From Gimibacter soli (lineage in GTDB: Bacteria > Pseudomonadota > Alphaproteobacteria > Sphingomonadales > Kordiimonadaceae), in contig NZ_CP116805.1 in NCBI RefSeq assembly GCF_028463845.1, positions 496,001-560,000 of the forward strand: a stretch of 64,000 nucleotides of DNA, given 5' to 3'. Below, piece after piece: positions 42,306 through 49,971 of the stretch (its first letter is position 1; every line of letters begins with the position of its first letter). A program made the position numbers and the translations under genes. The notes beneath the pieces are model-generated. The model was given only the letters and a program-made list of their open reading frames with translations. It did not search any database and was not told the origin of the DNA.

Positions 42306-42674
42306 ATGGCCTATGACACCAACAATGTGTTCGCGAAGATCCTGCGCGGTGAGATACCGGCGAAGAAGGTGTATGAGGACGAGTTCGCCCTCGCCTTCCA
42401 CGATATCAACCCGCAGGCGCCGATCCATGTGCTGGTGATCCCGAAGGGTGACTATGTCTCGATGGCGGATTTCACGGCGCATGCGCCGGCTGACCTGATC
42501 GCCGGTTTCTTCCGGGCCGTTGGCACGGTGGCGAAGGATCTGGGGCTTGTCGAGCCTGGCTACCGCATCCTCGCCAACGCGGGCACCAACGCGCATCAGG
42601 AAGTGCCGCACCTGCATATCCATATCTTCGGCGGGCGTCCGCTTGGCCCCATGCTTGTCCATTCGATTGACTGA
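42306..42674 (+). CDS. HIT-family purine-nucleotide hydrolase (HinT-like)
   Basis: A 122-residue cytoplasmic histidine-triad protein with the catalytic motif HLHIHIFGG (near residue 102) and the nucleotide-contact region FHDINPQAPIHVLVIPK. HinT proteins hydrolyse AMP-linked phosphoramidates such as lysyl-AMP. GGGAGG lies upstream of the ATG. The stop overlaps the start of the EI24 gene by one base (TGATG). A second, different HIT protein is encoded at 53881. Confidence 0.93.
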   Translation: MAYDTNNVFAKILRGEIPAKKVYEDEFALAFHDINPQAPIHVLVIPKGDYVSMADFTAHAPADLIAGFFRAVGTVAKDLGLVEPGYRILANAGTNAHQEVPHLHIHIFGGRPLGPMLVHSID

Positions 42675-43372
42675 TGCTGGTCACCGCCCTCACCCGCTCG
42701 CTCGGCCAGTTTGACGATCCGGTCTTCCGTCGGCTCTTCCTTCTCGGGATTGTGGTCTCGGCGGCGGTCCTTGGCGGAACGCTTTATGCCGGTTGGGTTT
42801 TCTGGCCGGCCGACTATAAATCCGGCTATGAATGGATCGACGCTGGCGGGTATGTTGCCGTGTCGCTCCTGTCCATCTGGTTCCTGTTCCCGGCCATCGC
42901 CGTCACGGTGATGAGCCTTTTTGCAGACCAGATCTGCACGGCGGTGGAAAGGCGGCACTATCCCGCCCGGGTCGGCACCCGGCCGGTGGGCATTCCTGAA
43001 ACCGTCTGGGCGAGCCTCAAGCTCATGGCGCTGATGGTTCTTTTGAACCTTCTCGCCTTCGTGCCCTATATGATCCTTCTGTTCTCCACCGGGGGGCTTG
43101 GCACCCTGGCGCTCTATCTCGCGCTCAACGGATTTCTTCTGTCGCGCGAATATTATGATCTTGTCATTCAACGACATGCAGCGGGCCGTGCTGCCACTGC
43201 GTTCCGCAAGCGGGCGGGCGGCAGCATCTTTTTAGGCGGGGTCGCTATCGCGGGCCTGTTCATTGTGCCGATTTTCAATATACTGGCGCCGATTCTCGGG
43301 GCCGCAGTGATGACACATATCGTGCAGATGCTGGCCGAAAAGGATGGCGGGATGCCATCCGCCGAGGCATGA
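42674..43372 (+). CDS. EI24 domain membrane protein (CysZ-like)
   Basis: A 232-residue inner-membrane protein with about five hydrophobic segments (near residues 24-44, 60-85, 110-135, 140-155 and 185-215). The block YLALNGFLLSREYYDLVIQRH matches the EI24/CysZ family. E. coli CysZ moves sulfate; alphaproteobacterial EI24 proteins have no proven substrate. Translationally coupled to the HIT gene. Followed after 31 bases by a lipoprotein. Confidence 0.88.
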   Translation: MLVTALTRSLGQFDDPVFRRLFLLGIVVSAAVLGGTLYAGWVFWPADYKSGYEWIDAGGYVAVSLLSIWFLFPAIAVTVMSLFADQICTAVERRHYPARVGTRPVGIPETVWASLKLMALMVLLNLLAFVPYMILLFSTGGLGTLALYLALNGFLLSREYYDLVIQRHAAGRAATAFRKRAGGSIFLGGVAIAGLFIVPIFNILAPILGAAVMTHIVQMLAEKDGGMPSAEA

Positions 43373-43403
43373 CCAGACAGTGACCTGAAAGTAGTTGACG
43401 ACG

Positions 43404-43877
43404 ATGGTTCGTTTTTCCGCCCTCACCCTGCCCTTTGCCCTTCTTCTTGTGGCTGCCTGCACCGAAGCGACAACCCAGGCGCCTGCCCCCGTGGCAGCGG
43501 TTGATCCCGCGCCCGAGGAGCCCAAGGGCCCGCGCATGGCAACAAGCAACATGAAGGATGCGCCGCAGATCGCCGCAGTGGAAACGGGCGACCTGACGGA
43601 AGAATCCTTCACGCCGCCCTTCTCGCCTGACCGGCTTCTGGGCCTTGGCCCCCGTGATGTGGAAGGCGTGATCGGCGAACCCGGCCTTGTGCGCAACGAC
43701 GGCCCGGTGACCGTGATGCTGTTCGAAGGTGATGATTGTGTCCTTGATGTTGTCTTCCGTGACGCGAAGGCTGCAAGCCTTGCCGCCCGCACGCCGCATG
43801 GCTCGGAAGCCGAGGTCGGCGCCTGCCTTGCCTATCTCCTGCGCGAAAACAACGTCGCAAGGGCCGTTTCCCGGTGA
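43404..43877 (+). CDS. Predicted lipoprotein of unknown function
   Basis: A 157-residue lipoprotein with signal peptide and lipobox (LVAAC, Cys19), a Pro/Ala/Glu-rich linker (about 20-45) and a small C-terminal domain. That domain contains FSPDRLLGLGPRDVEGVIG, TVMLFEGDDCVLDVVF and EVGACLAYLL with two cysteines. The layout resembles SmpA/OmlA-like folds (LLGLGPRDVxxxxG) that monitor outer-membrane assembly, but this is only suggestive. ATG at 43404 chosen; a TTG nine bases upstream is possible. The stop overlaps the next gene (GTGA). Confidence 0.8.
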   Translation: MVRFSALTLPFALLLVAACTEATTQAPAPVAAVDPAPEEPKGPRMATSNMKDAPQIAAVETGDLTEESFTPPFSPDRLLGLGPRDVEGVIGEPGLVRNDGPVTVMLFEGDDCVLDVVFRDAKAASLAARTPHGSEAEVGACLAYLLRENNVARAVSR

Positions 43878-44131
43878 GTGCGGGCTCCAAAGTCGATGTC
43901 GGACTGATCGTCAAGCTGGCGGTCTGGAGCCTGATTGTCGGCGCCATTCTCTATTGGCTCGACCTCAGCCCCGGCGACGTTTACAGCTGGGTTGGTGACA
44001 AGCTCAACGGCTTGTGGCAATGGACGGTCGGTAACGGGCTCAATTACATGCTCCTTGGTGCCACCATCGTTGTTCCCGTCTATATCCTTCTGCGCCTGAA
44101 GGCCGGACTGAAACGGCCCCCGAAAAGCTGA
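43874..44131 (+). CDS. Small two-helix membrane protein (DUF6460-like)
   Basis: An 85-residue inner-membrane protein with two hydrophobic segments (LIVKLAVWSLIVGAILYWLD and LNYMLLGATIVVPVYILLRL) separated by a polar loop with YSWVGDKLNGLWQW. The start is a GTG overlapping the upstream stop. Similar small proteins occur in alphaproteobacteria as DUF6460, by memory. No function is known. Confidence 0.75.
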   Translation: MSAGSKVDVGLIVKLAVWSLIVGAILYWLDLSPGDVYSWVGDKLNGLWQWTVGNGLNYMLLGATIVVPVYILLRLKAGLKRPPKS

Positions 44132-44135
44132 TACC

Positions 44136-44783
44136 GTGACTGACAAACGTTTCTTCGAACCACTCGACCAGGGCAATGGCCGGCTGCACGCGCCTGCCAC
44201 ATCCCGCAATCGCCAGCCGATCTATGAAGTGCTTCGCGATCACCTGCCGCAGCATGGCACGATCCTCGAGCTCGCCTGCGGCACGGGCGAGCATGCCGCT
44301 TTCATGGCGCCGAAATTCAAGGCCCATCACTGGCAACCGACGGATCTGGAGCGCGAGCATCTGGTCAGCGCACTGACCTGGGCGAAATATGTGGGGGCGT
44401 CAAATATCCTCACGCCGCGCAAGCTTGATGTGATGCAGGTGCCGTGGCCGCTCGATAACCTGCCGTCCGACGTGACGGCGGTTCTCGCCATCAACCTCAT
44501 CCATATTGCGCCGGTGGAGGCAATGCAGACGCTGATCCGTGAAGCGGGCCGCGTGCTGGCGCCCGGCGGGATTCTCTATTTCTACGGGCCATTCAAGCGC
44601 GACGGCGAGCATACCGCTGCCTCGAACGAGCTGTTTGACCAGTCCTTGAAGCTGCGCAACCCGCGCTGGGGTGTGCGCAATCTTGAAAGCGTGGCGGATA
44701 TCGCCCTTCGCGCGCAGTTCGCCGACCCCGAAATTGTCGAGATGCCGGCGAACAATCTTTCTGTGATTTTCCGGAAGCTTTAG
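44136..44783 (+). CDS. DUF938 family SAM-dependent methyltransferase-like protein
   Basis: A 215-residue protein with a class I methyltransferase fold. SAM-binding motif I is ILELACGTGEHAAFMA (near residue 43), then WQPTDLEREHL, and the post-I acidic region and IREAGRVLAPGGILYFYGPF. The N-terminal SRNRQPIYEVL is typical of DUF938. The methyl acceptor is unknown. The GTG start follows the previous gene by 4 bases. The 3' end overlaps the convergent OlsB gene by 4 bases. Confidence 0.88.
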   Translation: MTDKRFFEPLDQGNGRLHAPATSRNRQPIYEVLRDHLPQHGTILELACGTGEHAAFMAPKFKAHHWQPTDLEREHLVSALTWAKYVGASNILTPRKLDVMQVPWPLDNLPSDVTAVLAINLIHIAPVEAMQTLIREAGRVLAPGGILYFYGPFKRDGEHTAASNELFDQSLKLRNPRWGVRNLESVADIALRAQFADPEIVEMPANNLSVIFRKL

Positions 44784-45667
44784 GCCGCCGCCGTATCCTG
44801 GCCGTCATTCGCTTCGGCTGCCAGATCATAGTGGCGGCTGTAGCGGTCCGCGATCTTTTCAACCGGCAGCAGGATGAACACGTCCGTCGTGCCGAACTGA
44901 TGATCGATCACCGCGCCGTCGCCAATCAGGCAGCCAAGGCGCAGGTACCCCTTGATGAGCGGCGGCAGGGCGCGGCGCGCGCGGCGGGCGTCGATCTCGT
45001 CGGACGCCATCAAATTCATCGGTACATAACGGTCATCCAGTGCCTTCACTGCAAAGTCGTCCGGCACAAGGTGATTGTGATGCAGGTAGGCGAACGCCTC
45101 GCGGAAGGTTTCGGCGTCAGTGCCTTCAAAGCTCGCGCAGCCGAACATCCAGGCGATGCGATGCTCTTTCAGATATTCGGCGATGCCCTTCCACAGCATG
45201 TTGATGGTGCTGCTGGCGCGGTAATCGGGATGCACGCACGAACGGCCAAGCTCCAGAAGCTGGCGGCCGCCGCCAAGGTTTTGGCGAAACTCGTCGCTCA
45301 TCAGGGTCGAGAGGTCAAATTCGCTCGCTGAATAGAAACCCTTGTGGCGCTCGGCCACTTCCTGACGCAGCAGGCGATAGGTGCCGACAATCCGTTTCGA
45401 TTTCGGCAGGTCATGGTCGATCACCAGAAGGTGGTCGGCAATGGCGTCATAGGCATCGATATCGCGGCGGGTCAGACGGCAGGTCCAGTCGGGCTTTGCC
45501 TGCATTTCTTCGTAGAAGATCGAATAGCGCAGTTTCTGGGCTGCCTTGATCTCGTTCCACGAGCGGGCGAGCCGCACCTCGAGGCTGCCGACACGACCGT
45601 AGGACTGGGCGCCGGCGATGGCTTGCGCCGCATAAATGCGCGGGCGAAGGAGGGCGTAACGTTTCAT
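44780..45667 (-). CDS. OlsB-like GNAT acyltransferase (ornithine-lipid synthesis)
   Basis: A 295-residue protein of the acyltransferase/GNAT group that N-acylates ornithine with 3-hydroxyacyl-ACP to make lyso-ornithine lipid. Blocks: AQKLRYSIFYEEMQ, DHLLVIDH, GGRQLLELGRSCVHPDYRAS, MFGCASFEGTD and PPLIKGYLRLGCLIGDGAVI, all typical of OlsB. The partner acyltransferase OlsA is not in this window. The ATG at 45667 has AAGGAT about 9 bases upstream; an ATG at 45676 is an alternative. Ornithine lipids replace phospholipids under phosphate stress in many alphaproteobacteria. Confidence 0.83.
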   Translation of the reverse strand: MKRYALLRPRIYAAQAIAGAQSYGRVGSLEVRLARSWNEIKAAQKLRYSIFYEEMQAKPDWTCRLTRRDIDAYDAIADHLLVIDHDLPKSKRIVGTYRLLRQEVAERHKGFYSASEFDLSTLMSDEFRQNLGGGRQLLELGRSCVHPDYRASSTINMLWKGIAEYLKEHRIAWMFGCASFEGTDAETFREAFAYLHHNHLVPDDFAVKALDDRYVPMNLMASDEIDARRARRALPPLIKGYLRLGCLIGDGAVIDHQFGTTDVFILLPVEKIADRYSRHYDLAAEANDGQDTAAA

Positions 45668-45744
45668 CTGGACCATCCTTGGATATTGGCCTTCATCGTT
45701 ATCGGCTGGTCATACGCTCCCTTGATGACAAAGGCATGACAATT

Positions 45745-47046
45745 TTAACCGGCGGCGGATGGGGCCCTTGTGGCGCGGCGCCAGAGTATCACGAGAACGA
45801 TAAGGCCCGGAATGGCGATGAGACCGGAGAGAATGAAGAAATTCACCCAGCCGAGGCTTTCGACCATCACGCCCGAGGATGTGCCGAAAATGGCGCGGGC
45901 TTGGCTCGCCAGCGACGAGAGGAGCGCATATTGCGTGGCGGTGAAGGCAAGGTTGCAAAGGCTGGAGAGGTAAGCGATGACGACGGTATTGCCGAGCCCG
46001 GTAGCGAAATTCTCGGCCGCCACGGTGATGGCGAGCGCCATATTGTCGTGCCCGACGATGGCAAGCCATGCGAAGACGAAATTGGTGGCCATCATCAGCA
46101 CACCGGCGATGAAGAGGGCGCGGTAGGTGCCGGTCACCCCATATAGGAAGCCGCCAAGCGCGATGCCGGCCCAAAGGGCAAAGGTGCCGACCGCCTTGTT
46201 ATAGTCCGCGATCTCGCCGTCGGTGAAGCCAAGGTCCACCAGAAGCGGCCCGGTCATGATGGCGGCAAGCGCGTCACCCGCTTTGTAAAGGAAGATGAAG
46301 GCAAGGATCAGGAGCCAGCCGTCGCGGCTTGTGAACTCCTTGAAGGGCATGATCACGGCATCGCGGAAGAAGGTGACGAAGCGCGAAGCCTTGTGGGCCG
46401 CATGGTCGCGTTCGATCAGGGCTTCGGCCTTGGTGTGATCCGGCTCGCCGATCCAGAGCGCGGCGAGCGCCCCGGGGATGACAAGCACGGCAAGCGACAG
46501 GATGGCGACGTGCCAGCCATAGATATCGGCAATGTGCAACGTGCCGAAGCCGGCCAGCAGCCCCCCGGCGCGATAGCCGAAGGCGACCATGGCGGCCGCG
46601 TGGGCCAGCTGATGTTTCTCGCTGATCTCGATCCGGTAGGCGTCGATCACGATATCCTGGCTCGCCGACAGGAAACCTGCAGCGATCACCAGAAGGCCGA
46701 CGAGGCCGACGTCAATCGAAGGGTCAAGCGTTGAAAGCGCTATAATGACGGCAACCAGCACCGCCTGAATGAGGAAAAGCCAAGACCGCCGATGTCCGAT
46801 AAGGCGCGCGAAAGGCCCGAGGTGCAGCCGGTCAATGACCGGCGACCACAGGAATTTCCAGGCATAGGGCACAGTGGCCAGTGCAAAGATGCCGATTGTC
46901 TTCTTGTCGACGCCGTACCGCGCCAGCCAGATACCTGTAAGGCTGACAACCAGTGTCAGCGGAAAACCGCTTGAGATGCCAAGCAGGAAGTTGGCAAGCG
47001 TCGCCCGTGCGAAATAAGGCTTCAGGCCCGCCGCCAGCCGGTTCAC
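45745..47046 (-). CDS. AmpG-like MFS muropeptide permease
   Basis: A 433-residue inner-membrane transporter with about twelve hydrophobic segments. AmpG-type features: LLGISSGFPLTLVVSLTGIWL, PYAWKFLWSPVIDRL, ASQDIVIDAYRIEI and YKAGDALAAIMTGPLLVDLGFT. AmpG imports GlcNAc-anhydromuropeptides for cell-wall recycling and can signal for beta-lactamase induction. MltA encoded at 32306 would make such products. The GTG start overlaps the upstream stop (GTGA). Confidence 0.9.
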   Translation of the reverse strand: MNRLAAGLKPYFARATLANFLLGISSGFPLTLVVSLTGIWLARYGVDKKTIGIFALATVPYAWKFLWSPVIDRLHLGPFARLIGHRRSWLFLIQAVLVAVIIALSTLDPSIDVGLVGLLVIAAGFLSASQDIVIDAYRIEISEKHQLAHAAAMVAFGYRAGGLLAGFGTLHIADIYGWHVAILSLAVLVIPGALAALWIGEPDHTKAEALIERDHAAHKASRFVTFFRDAVIMPFKEFTSRDGWLLILAFIFLYKAGDALAAIMTGPLLVDLGFTDGEIADYNKAVGTFALWAGIALGGFLYGVTGTYRALFIAGVLMMATNFVFAWLAIVGHDNMALAITVAAENFATGLGNTVVIAYLSSLCNLAFTATQYALLSSLASQARAIFGTSSGVMVESLGWVNFFILSGLIAIPGLIVLVILWRRATRAPSAAG

Positions 47047-47789
47047 GCAGCTGCCCCGGCAATCAGGGCGGCATCGACGATCACCCAAAGGCCGAGCGCC
47101 TTGGCGACAATCGTGCCGTCGGCGCGGACAAGGGCCGTGCCGCACTGGCGCTTGCGGCCTTCGCCGCCAAGGTTCCAGCCGATCACGGTCACGGGTTCGC
47201 CAACCTTCAGGCTGCCGGTGATTTCAGCCGTAAGTCGCCCGAGTAACGCGGGCTCGCCGCACGCACAGGCGAAATAGCCGGGGCAATCAAGCGCCGACCA
47301 CAGGAAAACGGGGTCGACGGTCAGCGCGCCGGGGCGGGCGAGGCTGGCGTCGGGTGTCCATGTGGTGGCCACAACATCGGGCCGGTCTTTCACTTCGTGG
47401 CAGGCGATGCACAGCCCGTCGCCGGGCTTGCGGTCGGCTCCACACACAAAACAGGTGCCGAAGGGCCGGAACGCGCCTTCGCGCTCCAGCGCGTTCAGGG
47501 GGCCGGGCAGGATATCGCCGGGCGCGGGCACGGCAGGCACTTGCAAATCAAGCGTCACGGCGGTGGCGACACCCAAAAGCCGGTCATCAAGGCTGAGGCG
47601 GGCTTCCTGCGGGCTTGCTGTCAGCGTGAGGGCGGTCTCGAGCGGCGGGGGGGCCTTCAGGCTTGCTTCCACCGCACCCTTGTAGCCGGCGTCCATCATG
47701 GCTTGCCCCAGAAGGCCACAAACATAGCCGCCATTGCCGCTCGTCGGCGGGCCTTTGTAACGGCTGTCGATCCGGATGGTTTTGAGCAT
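47043..47789 (-). CDS. Hotdog-fold (thioesterase-like) protein with a Cys cluster
   Basis: A 248-residue cytoplasmic protein. It has two regions resembling hotdog folds (RYKGPPTSGNGGYVCGLLGQ near the N-terminus and ALDCPGYFACACGEP with following strands later) and a CFVCG...GDGLCIAC segment (CxxC-x10-CxxC, near residue 112) that could bind zinc. Proteins with CFVCG-R-GDGL motifs are often annotated acyl-CoA thioesterase-like. The substrate is unknown. ATG at 47789 has GGAGAG upstream. Coupled to ampG. Confidence 0.65.
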   Translation of the reverse strand: MLKTIRIDSRYKGPPTSGNGGYVCGLLGQAMMDAGYKGAVEASLKAPPPLETALTLTASPQEARLSLDDRLLGVATAVTLDLQVPAVPAPGDILPGPLNALEREGAFRPFGTCFVCGADRKPGDGLCIACHEVKDRPDVVATTWTPDASLARPGALTVDPVFLWSALDCPGYFACACGEPALLGRLTAEITGSLKVGEPVTVIGWNLGGEGRKRQCGTALVRADGTIVAKALGLWVIVDAALIAGAAA

Positions 47790-47884
47790 CGCTTCTCTCC
47801 CCTGAATGACAAGCCTTAGCGCGGCGGCAGGCAGTGGCGCAAGTTCCGCTTTCTTCTGTCGCGCCTTTGTGGTCAAAGGAGGCC

Positions 47885-49219
47885 ATGAGCGACAAGAAAA
47901 CAGAGATGACGGCCGGCATCCCAGCCCGGACCGTGGCCGTGCGTGTGCTGATGGCGGTGCTCCTGAAGGGGCGGCCGTTCGAGGCGGCGTTTGACGAACT
48001 GTCTGCAGGCGCCAAGCTGGAGCCGCGCGACCGTGCCTTCGCGCTGGAACTGGTCATGACCGTCCTGCGCCGCAAGGGCAGCCTCACCCATGTGATGGAC
48101 GGGCTTCTCTCGAAAGGCGGCTTGCCGTTTGAAGCGACCTGGACGCGCCATGCGCTCCTCGTCGCCCTCGCCCAGCTCCTGATCCTTGATACACCGGCGC
48201 ATGCGGCAGTCGACCAGACCGTCGGCCTCATCAAAAACTTGAACGGCAAGGAAGCGGGCTTTGCGCCGCTCGTGAATGCCGTCCTGCGCCGTGCCGTGCG
48301 CGAAAAGGACGAATGGGTCGCGGCCCTCAATGCCGCGCCCGAGCTTGATATCGCCGATTGGCTCCGCGAAAGCTGGACGGCGGCGTACGGGGCCGAGGCC
48401 GTGGCAGCCATCGGCCTTTCGCTCCGCTCCGTGCCGCCGCTTGATATCAGCCTGAAGGACGACAGCGATAAAGTCGTCTGGGCTGAAAAATTGCAGGCAA
48501 CCCTGATGCCGACCGGGACACTGCGCCGGGCGCTGACCGATGTGCGCGCCCTGCCCGGCTTCGAGACGGGCGACTGGTGGGTGCAGGATATGGCGGCGGC
48601 CATCCCGGCCACGCTCCTTGGGGATGTATCCGGCAAGCATGTGCTGGACCTCTGCGCCGCGCCCGGCGGCAAGACGATGCAGCTGGCCGCACGCGGCGCT
48701 GATGTCACTGCCGTTGATCGTAACAAGAACCGCCTGAAGCGACTGGCCGAAAACATCGCCCGCGTCGGCCTTGAAGACCGCGTGGAGATCGAGGCTGAAG
48801 ACGCCGCCTCCTATGTGCCGGCCGTGAGTGCTGCAGATGCGATCCTTGTGGACGCGCCCTGTTCGGCCACCGGGACGCTGCGCCGCAACCCCGATGTGAT
48901 GTGGACCAAGGGCCGGGCCGATGTTGAAAAGCTCGCTGACCTGCAGGCTCGCATCCTGGATCATGCCTTCAGCCTGCTGCCTGCCGGTGGCCGGCTGGTT
49001 TACTGCGTTTGCTCGCTGGAGCCATCAGAGGGTATCGACCAGATCGAGGCCTTCCTGACCCGCACGCCGGAAGCCCGCCGTGAGGCGCTGACCGCATCGG
49101 AAGTGGGCGGGATTTCAGCCTTTGTCACCGACAAGGGCGACCTTCTGACCCTGCCCTCGATGCTTGGCCAAGAAGGCGGCGTCGATGGCTTCTATGCGGC
49201 CCGCATTGTCCGGGCCTGA
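47885..49219 (+). CDS. rsmB: 16S rRNA m5C967 methyltransferase (RsmB)
   Basis: A 444-residue enzyme with an N-terminal NusB-like RNA-binding domain (about residues 10-150) and a C-terminal SAM-dependent RNA cytosine-C5 methyltransferase domain. Motif I is VLDLCAAPGGKTMQLA (near 255), motif IV VDAPCSATGTLRRNPD (near 320), and motif VI LVYCVCSLEP has the nucleophilic Cys. ATG at 47885 is preceded very closely by AAAGGAGG. It begins the rsmB-rpe-heparinase-purH run common in alphaproteobacteria. Confidence 0.93.
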   Translation: MSDKKTEMTAGIPARTVAVRVLMAVLLKGRPFEAAFDELSAGAKLEPRDRAFALELVMTVLRRKGSLTHVMDGLLSKGGLPFEATWTRHALLVALAQLLILDTPAHAAVDQTVGLIKNLNGKEAGFAPLVNAVLRRAVREKDEWVAALNAAPELDIADWLRESWTAAYGAEAVAAIGLSLRSVPPLDISLKDDSDKVVWAEKLQATLMPTGTLRRALTDVRALPGFETGDWWVQDMAAAIPATLLGDVSGKHVLDLCAAPGGKTMQLAARGADVTAVDRNKNRLKRLAENIARVGLEDRVEIEAEDAASYVPAVSAADAILVDAPCSATGTLRRNPDVMWTKGRADVEKLADLQARILDHAFSLLPAGGRLVYCVCSLEPSEGIDQIEAFLTRTPEARREALTASEVGGISAFVTDKGDLLTLPSMLGQEGGVDGFYAARIVRA

Positions 49220-49282
49220 AAGCCGCGAAAATCCCCGTGTCTCCGCCTTGCGGGGGAGGTGCGTGAATGCTATGAGGCCCCT

Positions 49283-49942
49283 ATGAGCAACACGATCAAA
49301 ATAGCCCCTTCGATCCTCTCCGCCGACTTCGCGAAGCTCGGGGAAGAGGTGCGTGCCGTCGATCTCGCCGGCGCCGATTATATCCATATCGATGTGATGG
49401 ATGGCCATTATGTGCCGAACATCACCATCGGCCCCGATGTCGTGAAGGCGCTAAGGCCGCATTCGGACAAGGTTTTTGACGTGCATCTGATGATCGCACC
49501 GGTCGATCCCTATCTCGAGGCCTTCGCGAACGCAGGTTCGGATATCATCACCGTGCATGCCGAAGCCGGCCCGCACACGCACCGCACGCTGCAGGCGATC
49601 CGCAACCTTGGCAAAAAGCCGGGCATCTCGCTCAACCCGTCCACGCCTGAAAGCGTGCTTGAATATCTTTATGAAGACGTGAACCTCATCCTTGTGATGT
49701 CGGTGAACCCGGGCTTCGGCGGCCAGTCCTTCATCACGAGCCAACTTCGCAAGATCGAGGCAATCCGCAAGCGGATCGAAGCACTTGGCCTTGATATCGA
49801 CCTGCAGGTCGATGGCGGCGTGAATGTGGAAACCGCGAAGCAGGTGATCGCCGCAGGCGCCAATGTGCTGGTGGCCGGCAGCGCCACCTTCAAGGGCGGC
49901 CCGTCGAAATATGCCGAGAATATCAAGGCCCTCCGGGGATAA
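49283..49942 (+). CDS. rpe: Ribulose-phosphate 3-epimerase
   Basis: A 219-residue TIM-barrel metalloenzyme interconverting ribulose-5-P and xylulose-5-P in the pentose phosphate pathway. Motifs: [16 protein letters not shown], the metal ligand block [33 protein letters not shown] and LQVDGGVN with the catalytic Asp residues. GAGG lies 5 bases upstream of the start. It is codirectional with and 29 bases before the heparinase gene. Confidence 0.97.
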   Translation: MSNTIKIAPSILSADFAKLGEEVRAVDLAGADYIHIDVMDGHYVPNITIGPDVVKALRPHSDKVFDVHLMIAPVDPYLEAFANAGSDIITVHAEAGPHTHRTLQAIRNLGKKPGISLNPSTPESVLEYLYEDVNLILVMSVNPGFGGQSFITSQLRKIEAIRKRIEALGLDIDLQVDGGVNVETAKQVIAAGANVLVAGSATFKGGPSKYAENIKALRG

Positions 49943-49971
49943 TTTCTGACCCACAGAAAGGACCGGCGGGG

